This document shows positions 19,749 through 21,121 of a stretch of 21,121 nt of DNA, in pieces (the stretch's first letter is position 1; each line of letters starts with the position of its first letter). Position numbers and translations under genes: made by a program. This DNA is from Welwitschia mirabilis (Eukaryota > Gnetophyta > Gnetopsida > Welwitschiales): assembly GCA_051453625.1 (NCBI GenBank), contig JBOZIK010000001.1:253888571-253909691 (forward strand), read 5' to 3'. Under the pieces are notes generated by a model that did no database searches, was not told where the DNA came from, and saw only the letters and a list, made by a program, of their open reading frames with translations.

Positions 19749-21121
19749 ATGGTCAACATAGAGAAGAGATATCTGAGAGAAAAGCTGCTAATAGAAAAGA
19801 ACATTAAAGAAGGACTGGTGAATACAGAAAATGAATCGAAAAAGTGATCTCCAGATACGCTCAAACCTCCTTCCTAATTTATTTTTTCTGAGTCAAATTT
19901 TTTTGACAAAAATCCTATAGAAGGAGAGAACTAATAAACAATATTGAGCACCTCCTATAAGAAAAAACAAGTTGCAGGATCTTCTATCCCTAATGCAAAC
20001 CTTACCCTGAGGGACTTATTAGCAAATAAGAAAAGAGAAATTCAAACACTTTTTGACCTAACCACTAAAAGATGATGTTAAGCTTAAAAATTTACATGCC
20101 TATCTAAATTTTAGTGGATAAAATGATGAGGAGCTCCTTCAACACATTTTAGATATTGAACAACTAATTCTTACATTAGATAATGGAAGAAAAAAATTAG
20201 TAATAGAACATACATGGTAATATTTCCCATGACATTAAAGGATAGATGAAAACTTTGGTTAAAAATCATCCTTCACAAAAGCTTAAAAACTTGGGATCAA
20301 GTTAAAGAAACTTTTGTAAAAAGATTTATAAGTGAAAAAACTAGGAGAAAGATGAGAAAAGAGGTAACGAACTTTCAACAAAAACCAAATGAAGATTATG
20401 CCTCTACTTATAAATGTTTCTTCATAGTAATCATTTCTAATCCAGTAGATGATTTTTTAAGAATAAAATAACTAGACTATTTTTATAGTGGATTATCTCC
20501 CCATACAAAATAACTTGTAGATTTTTCTTATGATGGAAACCTCATAAACCTTACATTAGAAGATGCTTGGATAAAATTAGAAGAACTTGTGGAGGTTAGT
20601 CAAATCTGGTAAACACCTAAAGAAAATCAAATTGTAGACCAACTCATCAAGGATTTATAAGAGGTTAAACAATAAAAAGAGATAGAATCCAATCCTATAA
20701 ATTAAATGAAATATTTTACAATAATCTTAAAGAAGTATGCAGAAATAATCTTAGATGCTAAAATCACAACTAAAAGAAATGTTGTGCAAACTTATGACTT
20801 ATGTAAGGATAATTATCATGTCATTAAAAACTGTCCTCTTTTGGTAACATACAAAAAAAGAATATGAAAAGAAGTTTGTGCTTTTAACCAATCATCTCAA
20901 AAGTTTTAAAACTAAAATCAAGTATAACCAAGGTTGAACATTTATTTTCAAAATAATCCTCAACCTTTTAGAAACCGATTAAAAAATGAAAACTATCCAG
21001 TAGGACCATCACACTTTTAATGTTCAAATGATCAACTCACAAATCTTACGATTGAACTTAGAAGAACAAATGCCAACATAGAAAACATGGTAAACATCTT
21101 TTAATAAATAATCTTAGCAAA
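19749..21121 (+). pseudogene. Decayed gag of the gypsy element (runs off window)
   Basis: Gag builds the retrotransposon particle and binds its RNA. The likely start is ATG 19749 (MVNIEKRYLREKLLIEKN). The frame is kept from there to the window end except for a shifted piece at about 20072-20222. Blocks: NLTLRDLLANKKREIQTLFD (about 20000), DEELLQHILDIEQLI (about 20130), gag core KSLKTWDQVKETFVKRFIS (20280-20330), NFQQKPNEDYAS (20375), FYSGLSPHTK (20480), and NLINLTLEDAW (20550). A CCHC zinc knuckle follows at 20793-20834, with the first Cys changed to Tyr (Y-x2-C-x4-H-x4-C; TGT to TAT). About fifteen stops make it dead. Protease and pol should lie beyond 21121. It is clearly homologous to the minus-strand gag at 1300-2610. 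The open frame upstream from 19563 belongs to the leader. Confidence 0.88.

Noticed and set aside
1-21121. tRNA, rRNA, CRISPR or an intact novel system
   Set aside because: I looked for cloverleaf B-box-like words, rRNA stretches and evenly spaced repeats and saw none; all recognised coding sequence belongs to decayed transposable elements.

Overview
The window looks like AT-rich nuclear DNA of a plant, most likely a vascular plant with a large repeat-filled genome. The basis is the transposon content: plant-type CACTA (En/Spm) genes with short GT-AG introns, a Ty1/copia pol remnant, and Ty3/gypsy gag remnants with a plant-type tRNA-Asp primer site. Nothing reads as an intact gene. Every protein-like segment carries stops and frameshifts, so this is a graveyard of old mobile elements. 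The species cannot be named from the sequence.

Layout. 1-837 looks like the right part of a chromovirus-type LTR ending in TGTGACA, followed by a damaged Met-tRNA primer site. 1300-2610 (minus) is a decayed gag gene. 4174-4445 is a cluster of palindromic subterminal repeats headed by a CACTA-like terminus. 6261-7060 (minus) is the 3' end of a Ty1/copia pol (end of RT, RNase H, polypurine tract), with its LTR probably to the left. 7569-7817 (minus) is an unidentified open stretch of 82 codons. 9698-16988 is the coding core of a CACTA element: a Tnp2-type transposase relic (9698-13954) and a second-gene relic of the Transposase_24/TnpA-like kind (14703-16988), both on the plus strand with several splice sites still readable. 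A 150-bp direct repeat follows (17121-17548). 17792-18425 holds exon-like pieces of an unrecognised protein. From about 18426 to the window end lies the 5' part of a Ty3/gypsy element of the Tat/Athila kind: probable LTR, tRNA-Asp primer site at 19266, a leader with diverged repeats, and gag from 19749 with a damaged zinc knuckle.

The two gag relics at opposite ends of the window belong to the same family. They align along most of their length, point outward, and show each other's original codons at sites where one has a stop.

Two 100-N gaps inside the CACTA transposase are each flanked by the same 47-52 bp on both sides, so they look like unmerged contig overlaps rather than missing sequence. 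Many premature stops in the relics are one C-to-T or G-to-A change from the expected Trp, Arg or Gln codon, as expected from long decay of methylated DNA. I found no tRNA, rRNA or CRISPR array and no convincing intact host gene.
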